From Monocercomonoides exilis (taxonomy: Eukaryota; Preaxostyla; Oxymonadida; Polymastigidae): a DNA stretch of 64,000 nt. The notes under the pieces were generated by a model. It saw only the letters and a program-made list of their open reading frames with translations. It was not told the DNA's origin and did not search any database. Made by a program: the position numbers and the translations under genes. The DNA is taken from NCBI GenBank assembly GCA_001643675.2, contig LSRY02000019.1:496001-560000 (forward strand). The letters are read 5' to 3'. Each line of letters opens with the position of its first letter. Position 1 is the stretch's first letter. Below, in pieces: positions 1 to 9,594 of this stretch.

Positions 1-572
1 AATAGCATTAAAATTTAATAATAATAAAATAAAATAATGCATTGTCCGCTTCACTTCACCACCAACTTCGCCTTTTCGCCTTGGTCACGAAGACCAGAGG
101 GCAGGGGGCATTGCCCCTCGGAGCTTTCTCCTGCAGTCAGTGCAGGGATCCGGTGAGGCGAGTATTCTGGTCGGAGCAGAAAGAAAAACCACTCTCGCTT
201 CCGCGAGGCGTGGAAAAGAAAACTGCGTGTATTATGCTCTGCCTCCCACTCTTCTGCTGCATCAGCAGAGCAACCCCAATCATCACACACTGCATATTAA
301 ATATTCAATTCTTCTCTGTAAAAACAATAATAGTCTTGTAAAGGAGTAGGATCATGCTTGAACTTTTTATTTATTTCCACGTTTCTCAAAAAAGGTTCTT
401 GGTGCACATTAATATCTTCGGGCGGTTGATCTCTTCCTCTATCCTTTTATATCTCGCCCTTTTTCTCGTCATATTCCTCCAAATATGTTTCTCTCTTACG
501 CACCCAGCCGCATGAGTCTCTCCATCCGCGTTAGTATTATTTCGGAGCAAATCCTGCTCACTGCGTTCTATC
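1..572. mobile_element. Relic end of an older DIRS-like element
   Basis: This stretch is more GC-rich than ordinary intergenic DNA here and holds no convincing gene. Its last 30 bases (about 541-572) resemble the outer end of the right terminal repeat of the element next door: both read GGAGCAAA, a few bases, CCTGCTC, then TGCGTTC, with scattered differences. The simplest reading is that an older, diverged copy of the same family ends here and that the 573-6414 element lies directly beside it. The rest of that older copy would be outside the window. It could instead be an unusual extension of the neighbouring element's terminus. Confidence 0.4.
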
Positions 573-633
573 AATTCGCAATAGAGCGAATATACGAACG
601 CAAGGAGCAGGTTTGCTCCTCAATAATGAGTTT
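573..633 (+). repeat. Left inverted terminal repeat of DIRS-like element 1
   Basis: This 61-bp stretch is the exact reverse complement of 6354-6414, starting AATTCGCAATAGAGCG at the outer edge and ending ATGAGTTT inside. It includes a small internal palindrome, GGAGCAGGTTTGCTCC. It lies 108 bp beyond the recombinase stop codon, so it marks the 3' end of the element in its own orientation. Confidence 0.95.
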
Positions 634-741
634 TGAAATCCCTCGTTCTCTTCTCTCCTCTGATCTTAAACCCTCCTGCCTAGCACCTTGTCGTGCGGCG
701 GATGAACAGAGGGACTGCGGATGAAGGTGCGGCCTCTATCC

Positions 742-2430
742 CTACTCCCTCCCCCTCTTGCTCTGTTTTCGGGGGGTTCTCGATCGGGTCTTCTGTACCT
801 GAGCGGGCATGACAATTTGTCCTATGCTTCTCTCTCCGCGTTTCCTCCGATCGGTCTCGAGTTTCTTCTGCAAGGCAGGTTGTCTGCCCTCCGCCAGCTC
901 CATGATGCTGCGGGGAATTATGGAAGGTGTCTCATCACCCCTGGTGGGTTGTGTTATATCGTCCTCATGATGCGAACTCTTCTCTCGAGTCGACCCTCGT
1001 CTCTTCAAATTCTTTCTCTCGCTCGTCTCCGCTTCTCCCCCGGATTGTGATGTTTCTTCCGGATACTCCTTTGTTTCAGATTCTGTATTCTCATTTGAAA
1101 TCTCTTTTCCTTTGCTGTCCTTCTCAGACTTTCCTCCCTTCTCTGCCAGGGGTACTGGGCCACCTATTGTCTCCAGGATCCATCTCGTGTCCTGAACTGG
1201 TAACACGGTGTAATACTCCTGGGCTGCTCTAGAGCCTGGCGCCCATCTCGCGTACGCATTGATTGCTTTCCAATCTGCATCTTGTTGTCTTGCTAAGTGT
1301 GTTATCACAGCGTGTCTTATCGAGTACGCGGTAAATGTGTCGTGTATTCCGTTCTCTCTCAGGACAGCCACTAATTCTTCTTTGATCCTCTGCAAGTTTG
1401 CAGGTTGCCTCCCCCTGAGATCGAACCACACATGTTCGTCTCTAAAGGTTGTCTTTATATAATCCATCCAGCGTTGGAGCGCTACAACCGCATCGATACG
1501 TGGGTTCGGATGCTTATTTATAATAACCTTAACAGTCTCTCCCCCTGATGTTTTCGTTCGTCCTTGTGTCTGGACTAAATCCTCTTTAAGTATCGTTGTC
1601 CCTCTTCTCATCCTCTCCAGCTCTGCTGGTCTTAACGCACCAAATATCATAGTTAAAATTAGAGCCCTCCTTTGGAGGGTCTGTGGGTCTTTCATATCGT
1701 GAGTGGCCTCAGCCCATTTCGTGATGATTGTCAAGTCCCACATCGATTTGTATCGTTTGCCTCTTCTTGGTTTCTCCCCCACATAGGTCTTTAGAAATGT
1801 CTCTATGTCTTTCACGTCAACCTTAGTCTCTCTGAAGAGGTTAATAGAATCCAGCACCTTCCGTACTGTCTGATTTATCACTCCACTTGAGAGGTTTGTA
1901 TTCGCAAGTGTTTCGATGAACTCTGCCATAATCCATTTAGCATCTTTCGTTGTGAGGGGGTCAGTGTCATCCATGCTCTCCTTATCAAGGAATTGTTTGA
2001 ATCTTCGCAGGGCTCTCCACGTATCTCTCTCACTCTTCTGATTTCTAAGTATTGCTGCTGCTATGTCTTTTGCTCCAACGTGTTCTCCCCATGTTAAGAA
2101 GAGGTCTCTCCCCTGAATATTCTCTTCTCCAGTATAACGCTTATTACCTCTCCTGGGGGTAATTTCCAGCCTTCCCTTCTCATCTTCGTTCCCGGTGTCA
2201 TGCACTCCTGAAAGGTCCCCAGGGTCTTTGTCAAATGCCCAGGCTGCAGTAGCGGGGTCCAGGTCTGCCCCCGCCAGTCTGGCAGAATCAGAATCGTTAG
2301 TTCCCTCTGGGCTTCCTTCATCTTCTCTTTCAACACACGTCCAATATTTCTCAGGAACGGGTGGACTAGCACTATCTCGTTTCCTTGCATTTCTCTCCCT
2401 CTCTTCTTTCTCAGAGAGGATAGTCTCCAA
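742..2430 (-). CDS. Tyrosine recombinase of DIRS-like element 1
   Basis: This is the third frame of the element, ending in TAG 108 bp before the left terminal repeat. The recombinase domain runs from about 2100 (LTWGEHVGAKDI) to about 1180. Catalytic positions can be read: the first Arg in FGALRPAELERM, the Arg-His pair in YSIRHAVITHL, and the nucleophile region EYYTVL. A Tyr occupies the spot where many family members have His, two residues before the Ser of YSIRH. A charged C-terminal tail of about 140 residues, rich in Lys, Arg, Glu and Ser, follows. The enzyme would join the circular DNA copy to the genome. The frame is open far upstream, to 3936, overlapping RT-RNase H in another frame; I place the functional start near the end of RNase H but cannot identify the start codon. 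Confidence 0.85.
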   Translation of the reverse strand: METILSEKEERERNARKRDSASPPVPEKYWTCVEREDEGSPEGTNDSDSARLAGADLDPATAAWAFDKDPGDLSGVHDTGNEDEKGRLEITPRRGNKRYTGEENIQGRDLFLTWGEHVGAKDIAAAILRNQKSERDTWRALRRFKQFLDKESMDDTDPLTTKDAKWIMAEFIETLANTNLSSGVINQTVRKVLDSINLFRETKVDVKDIETFLKTYVGEKPRRGKRYKSMWDLTIITKWAEATHDMKDPQTLQRRALILTMIFGALRPAELERMRRGTTILKEDLVQTQGRTKTSGGETVKVIINKHPNPRIDAVVALQRWMDYIKTTFRDEHVWFDLRGRQPANLQRIKEELVAVLRENGIHDTFTAYSIRHAVITHLARQQDADWKAINAYARWAPGSRAAQEYYTVLPVQDTRWILETIGGPVPLAEKGGKSEKDSKGKEISNENTESETKEYPEETSQSGGEAETSERKNLKRRGSTREKSSHHEDDITQPTRGDETPSIIPRSIMELAEGRQPALQKKLETDRRKRGERSIGQIVMPAQVQKTRSRTPRKQSKRGRE

Positions 2431-5045
2431 GAACATCCGCAGGGCACTGGCGCAATCGGTTCTGAAATTGTTTCTAGTGTTTTCGGTGCGATTGTCTGTA
2501 ATATCTCTGCAACTTTCTCTCCCTTCAGTGCGTAGTCCGGCTTCTTCGCCATCCAGCTGAGTGTATCTGCTTCTGTGTTTTGTTCTCCCGGGAAATGTTC
2601 CGTCTGTGTTGTAATGTCCAGGCTGTTCAGCTTCTTCTCTAATGCTCTCAGTGTTGGGATGAGTGATGGCGCTCCCCTCTTCTTCTGTATTGTCCATCTG
2701 GTGGACATGTTGTCTGTCTTCAGACGAATATGGTCTATCTTCTGTTGTTGCAGCCATGCTTCCTTTTTCTCTTGAGCCCTCAACACTGCCCTGGACTCCA
2801 TCTCGTTTATTGCAAGCGTGCTTTCCTGGAGGGCCCAACTCCCGTGGACATATATTTTCTCCTCTTTGTTCTCTGTTGGTATTGTTAATACTGCACCCCA
2901 TCCCAGCTCCGAAGCGTCCGTTGTTAGCTCTGCTGGTCTGTTCCTTCTCCTCAGACTCCTTGGTCTGTTCTCTCGCAGAGTTTTCCTCCAATGTGTTAAT
3001 TCTCCTAACATCATTGGGTTGGGTATCACTGTCCCGTTCCAGCCTCCGCGGGCTATTGCATGCCTCAGCACGTATTGCATGCGCTTCATCCACAAGCTCG
3101 CTGGTGGGTGTTGTAACCTCACAAAATTCAGCCTCCCGAGGGGTGCTGCTAAGTCCCTCGTCTTTTGTCTCCTTCTTTCCTTTGCATGTGCTATCCATTT
3201 TCGCACATCCTCCAGGAGCAGCACTCTCTTCCTTTCTTGGAGCTTCACTTCCATTTTTTCCGAGTTCCAAAGCAATCACAGGAACTCCACGCTCCTTGCG
3301 GGTTCTAGCTTCAGCTTCTCCTCCGACAGTATCCAGCCCAGATTTCTCAGGAACTGGGCTATCTCCTGTGAGATCGATCTCAATGCATCCCTGTCTGGGT
3401 GCATGAGGAGGATGTCGTCCAGATATATCACCAGCTTTACCATCCAATGTTCTCTGATATATGACGCTGCCCGTCTCATTATCTTCGTGAATACTCTGGG
3501 CGCGTCCTTTGCTCCAAATGGCATCCCCACGTAAGTGTAGCATTGCTTTTGGAAGCTGAAGCACAGAAAGGGACTGAACTGCTCGTCCACTTTGACATGT
3601 TGATAAGCACTCGATATGTCGAGCGTGGTCATCCAATCGTTCTCCTCCAGGAGTTCCACAACTGTCTCCTGGGAATCCATCTTGAAGTGTTTCCCTAGCA
3701 CTTCCTCGTTTAAAATTCTGCAATCCAGGATCTTTCTCCACTTTCCGTTCTTCTTCCGGACCATAAATGTCGGGTTGAACCACTTTACCTCCGACTCCTG
3801 TATGGGTTTCACCACTCCTTCTTTCACTTCCTCCTCTAAGAGGGATAAATAATTGTTTGTCATCTCTGTTGTTCCCCGAAATTCTTGTCTGTGTTTTCTC
3901 TCCTCGAGTGAGATTGGGGATTGGGGACTCATCCATCGTGCTTTAATACCACGGCTCACTAATTTGTCTCCCCCAATCTTCCTCCACTCGTTCAGCCTGT
4001 TCACCAGTCTCCCAGGAAGTGGCTCCTTCGGTGGTCCCACTGCTACGCAACTCCCCACTTCTGGTGTCCTTTGACCAGTCTGTATCTGTGCGGTCTCTTT
4101 CCCTTCGAGAGTATCTGCAGTAGCTATCTTCCAGCTCTCCTCCAGGGCGCTCCCAATTAGGGACTCGATAACAGTCCCAGAAGCTCTCAAGGCTCTCTTC
4201 ACTACCTCCCTCTCGGGTTCCTGATCGTTCATCTGTACTGTCCCGTGGGGATATACGGAGTCTTCCTCTGTGTTTTCTCTCCTTGTTCCCCTCTCGCAAT
4301 CTATCGAGCTTTCTATCTCTATCCTCTTCTTTTGGTCGGAAGAGCTCAATGCCTCTTCGTTGCTCTCGCAGACTTCCCAGGGTTCCTCCCCTGTGCTTGT
4401 CTGTCTATTGATTGGGACCTCCCGTAGTACTGTCATTCCCCTGAACTCTGACAGCGTCATGTCCGTCCATGTCTCGCGGCGAAGCGCGGCTCTCTCTTCT
4501 CTCTCTGTCTCGCGGCAAAGCGCGGCTCTCTCTTCTCTCTCTGTCTCGCGGCAAAGCGCGGCTCTCTCTTCTCTCTCTGTCTCGCGGCAAAGCGCGGCTC
4601 TCTCTTCTCTCTCTGTCTCGCGGCAAAGCGCGGCTCTCTCTTCTCTCTCTGTCTCGCGGCATAGCGCGACTCTCTCTTCTCTCTCTGTCTCGCGGCAAAG
4701 CGCGGCTCTCTCTTCTCTCTCTGTCTCGCGGCAAAGCGCGGCTCTCTCTACTCTCTCTGTCTCGCGGCAAAGCGCGGCTCTCTCTTCTCTCTCTGTCTCG
4801 CGAAAAAGCGCGGCTCTCTCTTCTCTCTCTGTCTCGCGGCAAAGCGCGGCTCTCTCTTCTCTCTCTGTCTCGCGGCAAAGCGCGGCTCTCTCTTCTCTCT
4901 CTGTCTCGCGGCAAAGCGCGGCTCTCTCTTCTCTCTCTGTCTCGCGGCATAGCGCGGCTCTCTCTTCTCTCTCTGTCTCGCGGCAAAGCGCGGCTCTCTC
5001 TTCTCTCTCTGTCTCGCGGCGAAGCGCGGCTCTTTCTACGCCCAC
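2094..5045 (-). pseudogene. Reverse transcriptase-RNase H polyprotein of DIRS-like element 1, one in-frame TGA
   Basis: The protein starts with about 16 copies of a 12-residue repeat, continues through a hydrophilic linker, then has a reverse transcriptase with the YLDD catalytic motif (near 3414-3428) and typical blocks such as VRKKNGKWRKILD, DISSAYQHVKV and GMPFGAKDAP. An RNase H follows with its acidic residues visible in TDASELGWGA, NEMES, KTDN and NTEAD. A single TGA at 3276-3278 cuts the frame just after the RT, in VEFL-stop-LLWNSE. Relatives, including the second element in this window (SFLGW), have Gly there, so GGA to TGA is the likely change. The same frame stays open to a TAA at 2094. 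No ATG opens the frame near the gag overlap, so translation may depend on -1 frameshifting from gag. Readthrough of TGA cannot be excluded. Confidence 0.85.
4467..5040 (-). repeat. About 16 tandem copies of a 36-bp coding repeat
   Basis: The unit encodes EERAALCRETER in the pol frame. Copies are nearly identical, with a few single changes (Cys to Phe or Arg, Glu to Val, Ala to Val). Because 36 is a multiple of three, the array stays open in all three minus-strand frames and in at least two plus-strand frames. It sits at the gag-pol junction and forms the N-terminus of pol. There are no unique spacers, so it is not a CRISPR array. Confidence 0.95.
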
Positions 5046-6289
5046 TGGCTCGTACCAGAAGCTGTTCCTGCTGCTGATTCTCCCTGTGTCCTCGGGGAGG
5101 CTGGAGGAAGGGGGACTGTGAACGAGGGGGCTCTCCCAGCTGTTGCTGGGGCCTGTTGTGGTCGAGTTTGTGTTGACCTCCTTCTTTGTTTGAAATTTGA
5201 GAAGCTTCCTTCGAAACCTTGCTTCTGGAATTGTCTGTAGGCAAAACCTTGAGCGTTCCTGCCTGTGCTGTACCTCCCTGAGCGCCCGCCCCTGACTGGG
5301 GCGAGGCCGAAGGTTGTGGGAGAAGCGGGGGATGCTCCATATCCTGGAGCATCCCCCCCTGGACGAAAAAAGCTGGTGCTATCCACCAGTCTCCTGAAAC
5401 TCTCTGGGATGTCCTTGGACATTCCCCCGTCCAGAAAACACTTCACGTTCTCCCAGCTTGACTGAGGGATAACTTTCAGCAAGTTTATGCGGCTAATACA
5501 GTCTGCTATTAGGGCGTACGCGCAAAAGAGCCCCCTCAGTCGCTCTTTCTCTTCTTCCTCTAGGCGCGTCTTTTTCAATTCTCTTGTAGTGAGGGCTGCA
5601 ATCGCCTTCGCGGCTTCAAACCCCGATTCCAGGGCGGGCTGAAGCAGCTCGATAACCCGAGCGGCTTCTGGAGAGTCTTTTCTTCCCTCAGCAGTGACCC
5701 CCGTCACTGCTAAGGCGTTCCAACTGATGTCAGTGTGTCTTGTAAAAAAGTTCTTCTCCGTCTCCGGGATAAAGGTATTCAGGATATCATCATTTATTCT
5801 GATAGATCCGGCTTTGCAAAAGTCCATGAATCTCTTCAGTTCTCCTGCTTGTCTCCTAGGCGTTAACCATTCGTCTGGGAAAATTCCCAAGAAATCTTCG
5901 GATCTATCTTGCTCTTCTTCCCGCTTTTCTGTGTTTTCGGAATCGCTCTCGCTGGTTTCTACATCGTCCCATTTCTTCATCTGGTTACGACCGCGACTGC
6001 CCCTCAATCGCTGTCTGTGTCTCTTCTTTGCGATCATCTCTGTGTCATCAGATTCGGACTCAGATTCGCTTGATCCCGATAGAGATCTTCCTCTTGGTCG
6101 TTCCCTCTTCATCTTTCTCACTGGTAATATTCCTACTGCTCCCGAGCGGCTCGGAACTGCTCGACTTCTCGCCATTTCCTCAATCAAATTTTCTACTCTT
6201 GAAAGTCTAATTGCAAGATCAAATCCTCTGTCCTCGCTGTTACTGGTTTCCATTCTAACAGGATCCTGTGTCATTATTACTGCGGACAA
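5036..6289 (-). CDS. Gag-like protein of DIRS-like element 1
   Basis: This 417-residue frame is the first of the element, begins 65 bp inside the right terminal repeat and ends in TAG. I do not recognise a named domain. The N-terminal third is basic and Ser/Arg/Glu-rich. The middle (residues about 140-300) is predicted helical with many Leu, Ala and Glu residues and could be the capsid-like core. The C-terminal third is rich in Gly, Pro, Ser and Arg, and no zinc knuckle is seen. Position and length fit the first frame of DIRS elements, which is assumed to be structural. It overlaps the start of the pol frame by about 10 bases, with pol in the -1 frame. Confidence 0.75.
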   Translation of the reverse strand: MSAVIMTQDPVRMETSNSEDRGFDLAIRLSRVENLIEEMARSRAVPSRSGAVGILPVRKMKRERPRGRSLSGSSESESESDDTEMIAKKRHRQRLRGSRGRNQMKKWDDVETSESDSENTEKREEEQDRSEDFLGIFPDEWLTPRRQAGELKRFMDFCKAGSIRINDDILNTFIPETEKNFFTRHTDISWNALAVTGVTAEGRKDSPEAARVIELLQPALESGFEAAKAIAALTTRELKKTRLEEEEKERLRGLFCAYALIADCISRINLLKVIPQSSWENVKCFLDGGMSKDIPESFRRLVDSTSFFRPGGDAPGYGASPASPTTFGLAPVRGGRSGRYSTGRNAQGFAYRQFQKQGFEGSFSNFKQRRRSTQTRPQQAPATAGRAPSFTVPLPPASPRTQGESAAGTASGTSQWA

Positions 6290-6353
6290 TGGTGTGTAAC
6301 AAAGGTTTATTTGTTAGCGAAGTTTGATCTTAAACCACCCATAATTTAAGATC

Positions 6354-6414
6354 AAACTCATTATTGAGGAGCAAACCTGCTCCTTGCGTTCGTATATTCG
6401 CTCTATTGCGAATT
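6354..6414 (-). repeat. Right inverted terminal repeat of DIRS-like element 1
   Basis: This is the exact reverse complement of 573-633 and lies about 65 bp upstream of the first gag codon, so it marks the 5' end of the element. Just inside it, 6327-6337 and 6349-6359 form an 11-bp stem (AGTTTGATCTT and its complement) around a short loop, which may be a terminal secondary structure used in replication. Confidence 0.95.
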
Positions 6415-8287
6415 AACTATGAAATAATTATTAATATTTCGAAAAATTAATCTTTTGCATACTCATGCTTTGTTTCTTTTTGAAATTACCTGATTTAAAT
6501 TATTTCAATAATTCTTCGAAGGAAAAGTATAATTCAGTTGAATCAAATGAATAAGCAATTCAATGGCGCAAATTTTAGATTTCTGTATTTTTCTTTTGAA
6601 ATTTTTAAATTGACTTTTTCGTTTAACAATCTCGAGTCTGAAAGAGCATTTTATATGTTTAAATCCAGTTGGGTGGAATTAGATTGATTCAAATTCTGCT
6701 GGCAGGCAATATTGCATTTTTGTTTTTTCGTTGACGGATTGTTTTCTTTTCTTGTGTCTTTTTCGATTTATTTGTTGTCTTTGTGTGTTACTCATCAAAT
6801 AACTTTATTATTTGATTATTGAATTGAATGTTCTGAATAGAAAATTAATCATATAAATATTTTTGAAAAATTAATCATAAAATATTAATCATAAATGTGA
6901 AAAAAGCAAACTTCAATTGAAATCAAGGATCTCACAATATCTTATGTTGAATTATTTTTCTGATGAAATTCTTTATTTGAAGAAAATGAAATTTGTTCTG
7001 CTTAAAGAACTCATGAAATATCCATTGTACAAGTTCAATTCCCTTTTAAGATTTGCGGCTTCAAGCATTGAAATTGTTTTGACAATGCTCGTATCATCCC
7101 ACATCCTCTCATCTTTTTTCTTTAAAAGCATTCCAATTTGCATCCCATAATATTTGAAGAAAACCAATTGGTATTTCAGTCATATAGCTATGATGTTCTT
7201 AGCATTTTATTATGGGGGCTAAATTGTCCAAAAATCTGATGGGATGGGTCATCCTCAAGCCTATTGCTCAAAATCTTCAAAAAAAATATTCGCATGAAAT
7301 TAAAGCAAAAATGGAATAATGTGTGAATATATGAATATAAAAACTTCATGCAAATTTGGGCTCGATATGGAATTCCTGTAAAAACTTAAGAAAAGTCATT
7401 TTCTGACATTTTCCTTGAGCCGCTCTGTAAATTTCGTGAACAGCCTTACTCTTCCCATATCTGCTTCAATGCTCACTGTCTAGTTGCTAATTCCGCAACA
7501 AAGTTGCAAGTCCAGTAGCTCCAGCCTCAAATAAAAAAAGAAAGGCAAAGGAAAGATGTGCCGAAGCTATTTCGCCTAAAAGTATTCCACAATTGAGTTG
7601 CTTTAAAACTGCTTATAGATTACGTGTGAATATTGAATAATGATGATTTCGCAATAAAGGAAGAATATCCTCCAATGCGTTCAAAAAAGACTTCTTGAAT
7701 TGATTTTGTTTTTCTCTTTTTTCTTATGGGGCAATGTTTTTTTCATAAGTTATTTATTTATTGAAAACATTCAAAAAAGCAAACAAAGCCATGAAACAAG
7801 AAAAAACATTTGGGACGAAAATTTTAGCAAATTGAATTATATTTCTATCGCTTTTTTCTTCAATTTTTCTGTAAAATTATTTTATTATTATTATTTACAA
7901 TAATTCATTTGAATGCTAAACTTGTAATTATTTAATATAGAAAATTGTTGGTACAAAGCATGGTTTTTTTGCAAACAAAACAATTTCCCAATCTCAGGTT
8001 CGATAATCCATTTAGCACTTCAAATTGATTATAAATTTATTTTCATAACAAAAAAATGAGTTGAAATTGGAAATGAACAAACAATGTTAATCACTTTTCC
8101 TATTGAAAGGTTCAAAAAAAAATTTTAAATATTTAAGTCATTCAATTATTTTTTCAAAATTAAATTTGACAATACTTTGGAAAAAATAAATATTTTGAGA
8201 AGTGTTAATTTCTAAAAAAAAAAAAAAAAGAAAGAAAGAAAGAAAAAGTTTTTTTTATTGTGAGTGTTGTGATATATTTTGTATCCT
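6415..8287. other. AT-rich intergenic DNA, no gene seen
   Basis: About 1.9 kb between the DIRS-like element and the 3' end of the superoxide dismutase-like gene. Composition is strongly AT-rich with poly(A), poly(T) and GAAA runs (for example around 8216-8250). I found no open frame with protein-like composition, no tRNA-like structure and no clear inverted repeat. Confidence 0.6.
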
Positions 8288-9594
8288 TTACGCTTCACTT
8301 TTCTGCTTTTTCTTTTTTATAATTTTGAGCCCTCCGTCAAGTCTTTTTTGAACCTAAAAACAAATTAAATGAATAATTTGAATAATAATTTAAAAAAATA
8401 TTTTTTTTTATAATTAATATGAATTTGCGAAATACATGTGCATTTGGATTTTTGAAAATACATGCATATTAACAAAATTAAATTCTAACATTAAAATCCA
8501 AAACAAAAACAAACCATCTTCCAGTCGATATGCCTAACATAATTTGTAAGATATTCCTTTCTCCCTGTAATTCCAAAATCTCTGATAAACCCATGTTCCC
8601 ACATATCAATTACCAATAAAGGATGCAAAGTTGCAATTGCAGAAATATCATTTCCATTTAAAAATCCAAGAAGCAATTCTTCTGTGTCGTAGTTAAGAAG
8701 AAGTGTAATCCATCCAATTCCTCCATCATTTTGGCCAAGCTCAATTATGTCCGACTGTAATGCCTGTATAGATTTACCGTACTGATATTAAAAAAAAATA
8801 AGATACATACAAAAACAAGCAACACAATTATAGTTTGTGGGGAATGTTGTTAAAAAATTAAGCATTCTTTGAATGATATCATTAAACATACATGTTCTTC
8901 AACAAAACTCTTCAATTTATCAGATGGCTCAGTCGCATTTGGATTAGTGTTCATGAAAAACAATTCATGAAGAACAATTACTGCATATTCATAAGCAAGT
9001 CTTCCATTCACATCTTGTAACTGCTGCTCCGATAGTGCAGGTTCCTATTGAAAATGTTTTCATGACATTTGACAAAACATTTTCATCAACCATGAATTAT
9101 TTGAAATCAAAATCGTGATTAAAACATATAAATAAAAAAAATTTTTTTTGTTCATCATACATGTGATTCACTGAGGAATCGCCTTAAAGCATTAAACGAT
9201 GCAACACTTGCTACAAATGTTTTTTTGGAAAAGACTAAATAACGAAGCTTCACAATAATAAAAGAAAACCCTCATAAAGTTTGAAGTGATCATTAATTGT
9301 TGTCAAAGACATGGCAGAGATCGGTCCACTTTGAAGATTTTTCAAAATAAATTGTTGAGGTTTATAAGGAGTAACTTCAGTTTTTGCCTGCATTGGTTTT
9401 AACAGCCTGGAGTGACCCTGATACTTTGCATTATCTAAGGCAGGATCTTTTTCATAAAATGCACTAATGCATGCTTTTTTCATTTCCGCAGAAATTGAAC
9501 TTGAAGGTTTTAAGTCCATTTGCGCTTCATGAGATATGCATCGGATGCTTAACAAAAGCAATGAAAAATAGCGCAAGAGCAATAAAAGTCTCAT
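8288..9594 (-). CDS. Iron/manganese superoxide dismutase-like protein with a signal peptide, five exons
   Basis: Exons by splice sites and phase are 9270-9594, 9161-9210, 8892-9044, 8515-8781 and 8288-8353, giving 286 residues and a TAA stop. The N-terminus (MRLLLLLRYFSLLLLS) looks like a secretory signal. Fe/Mn-SOD features visible are PYKPQQF near the start of the domain, HELFF (second metal His), DMWEH (metal Asp and third His) and NYVRHIDWKMVQKR near the end. The region that should carry the first metal His and the HH motif reads SLTTINDHFKLYE, so the first ligand is uncertain. The protein ends in a Lys-rich tail. The family converts superoxide to oxygen and peroxide. With the leader this copy may act in the secretory pathway or outside the cell, or it may be a degenerate non-enzymatic homologue. 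All four introns are short. Confidence 0.75.

Larger units (their letters stand above)
573..6414 (-). mobile_element. DIRS-like tyrosine-recombinase retrotransposon, near full length
   Basis: The element is bounded by 61-bp perfect inverted terminal repeats (573-633 and 6354-6414). Read on the minus strand it encodes a gag-like protein, a reverse transcriptase-RNase H polyprotein and a tyrosine recombinase. That gene content with inverted rather than long direct repeats, and no integrase or aspartic protease that I can see, is diagnostic of the DIRS group, which is thought to integrate through a circular intermediate without a target duplication. No clear target duplication is visible. I did not find an obvious internal complementary region or a methyltransferase domain, which some DIRS elements have. 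The pol frame carries one in-frame TGA, so this copy may be non-autonomous. Confidence 0.9.

Noticed and set aside
42-341. Frames near the left edge as a host gene
   Set aside because: Composition is odd, both strands are open and the segment runs into a DIRS-like terminus; treated as element relic.
2195-3534. Long plus-strand frames across the DIRS element
   Set aside because: They are shadows of the minus-strand RT-RNase H and recombinase frames, have Ser/Leu-rich composition and no recognisable domain.
4467-5040. CRISPR-like array of 36-bp repeats
   Set aside because: Units follow each other without spacers and are part of a coding frame in a eukaryotic retrotransposon.
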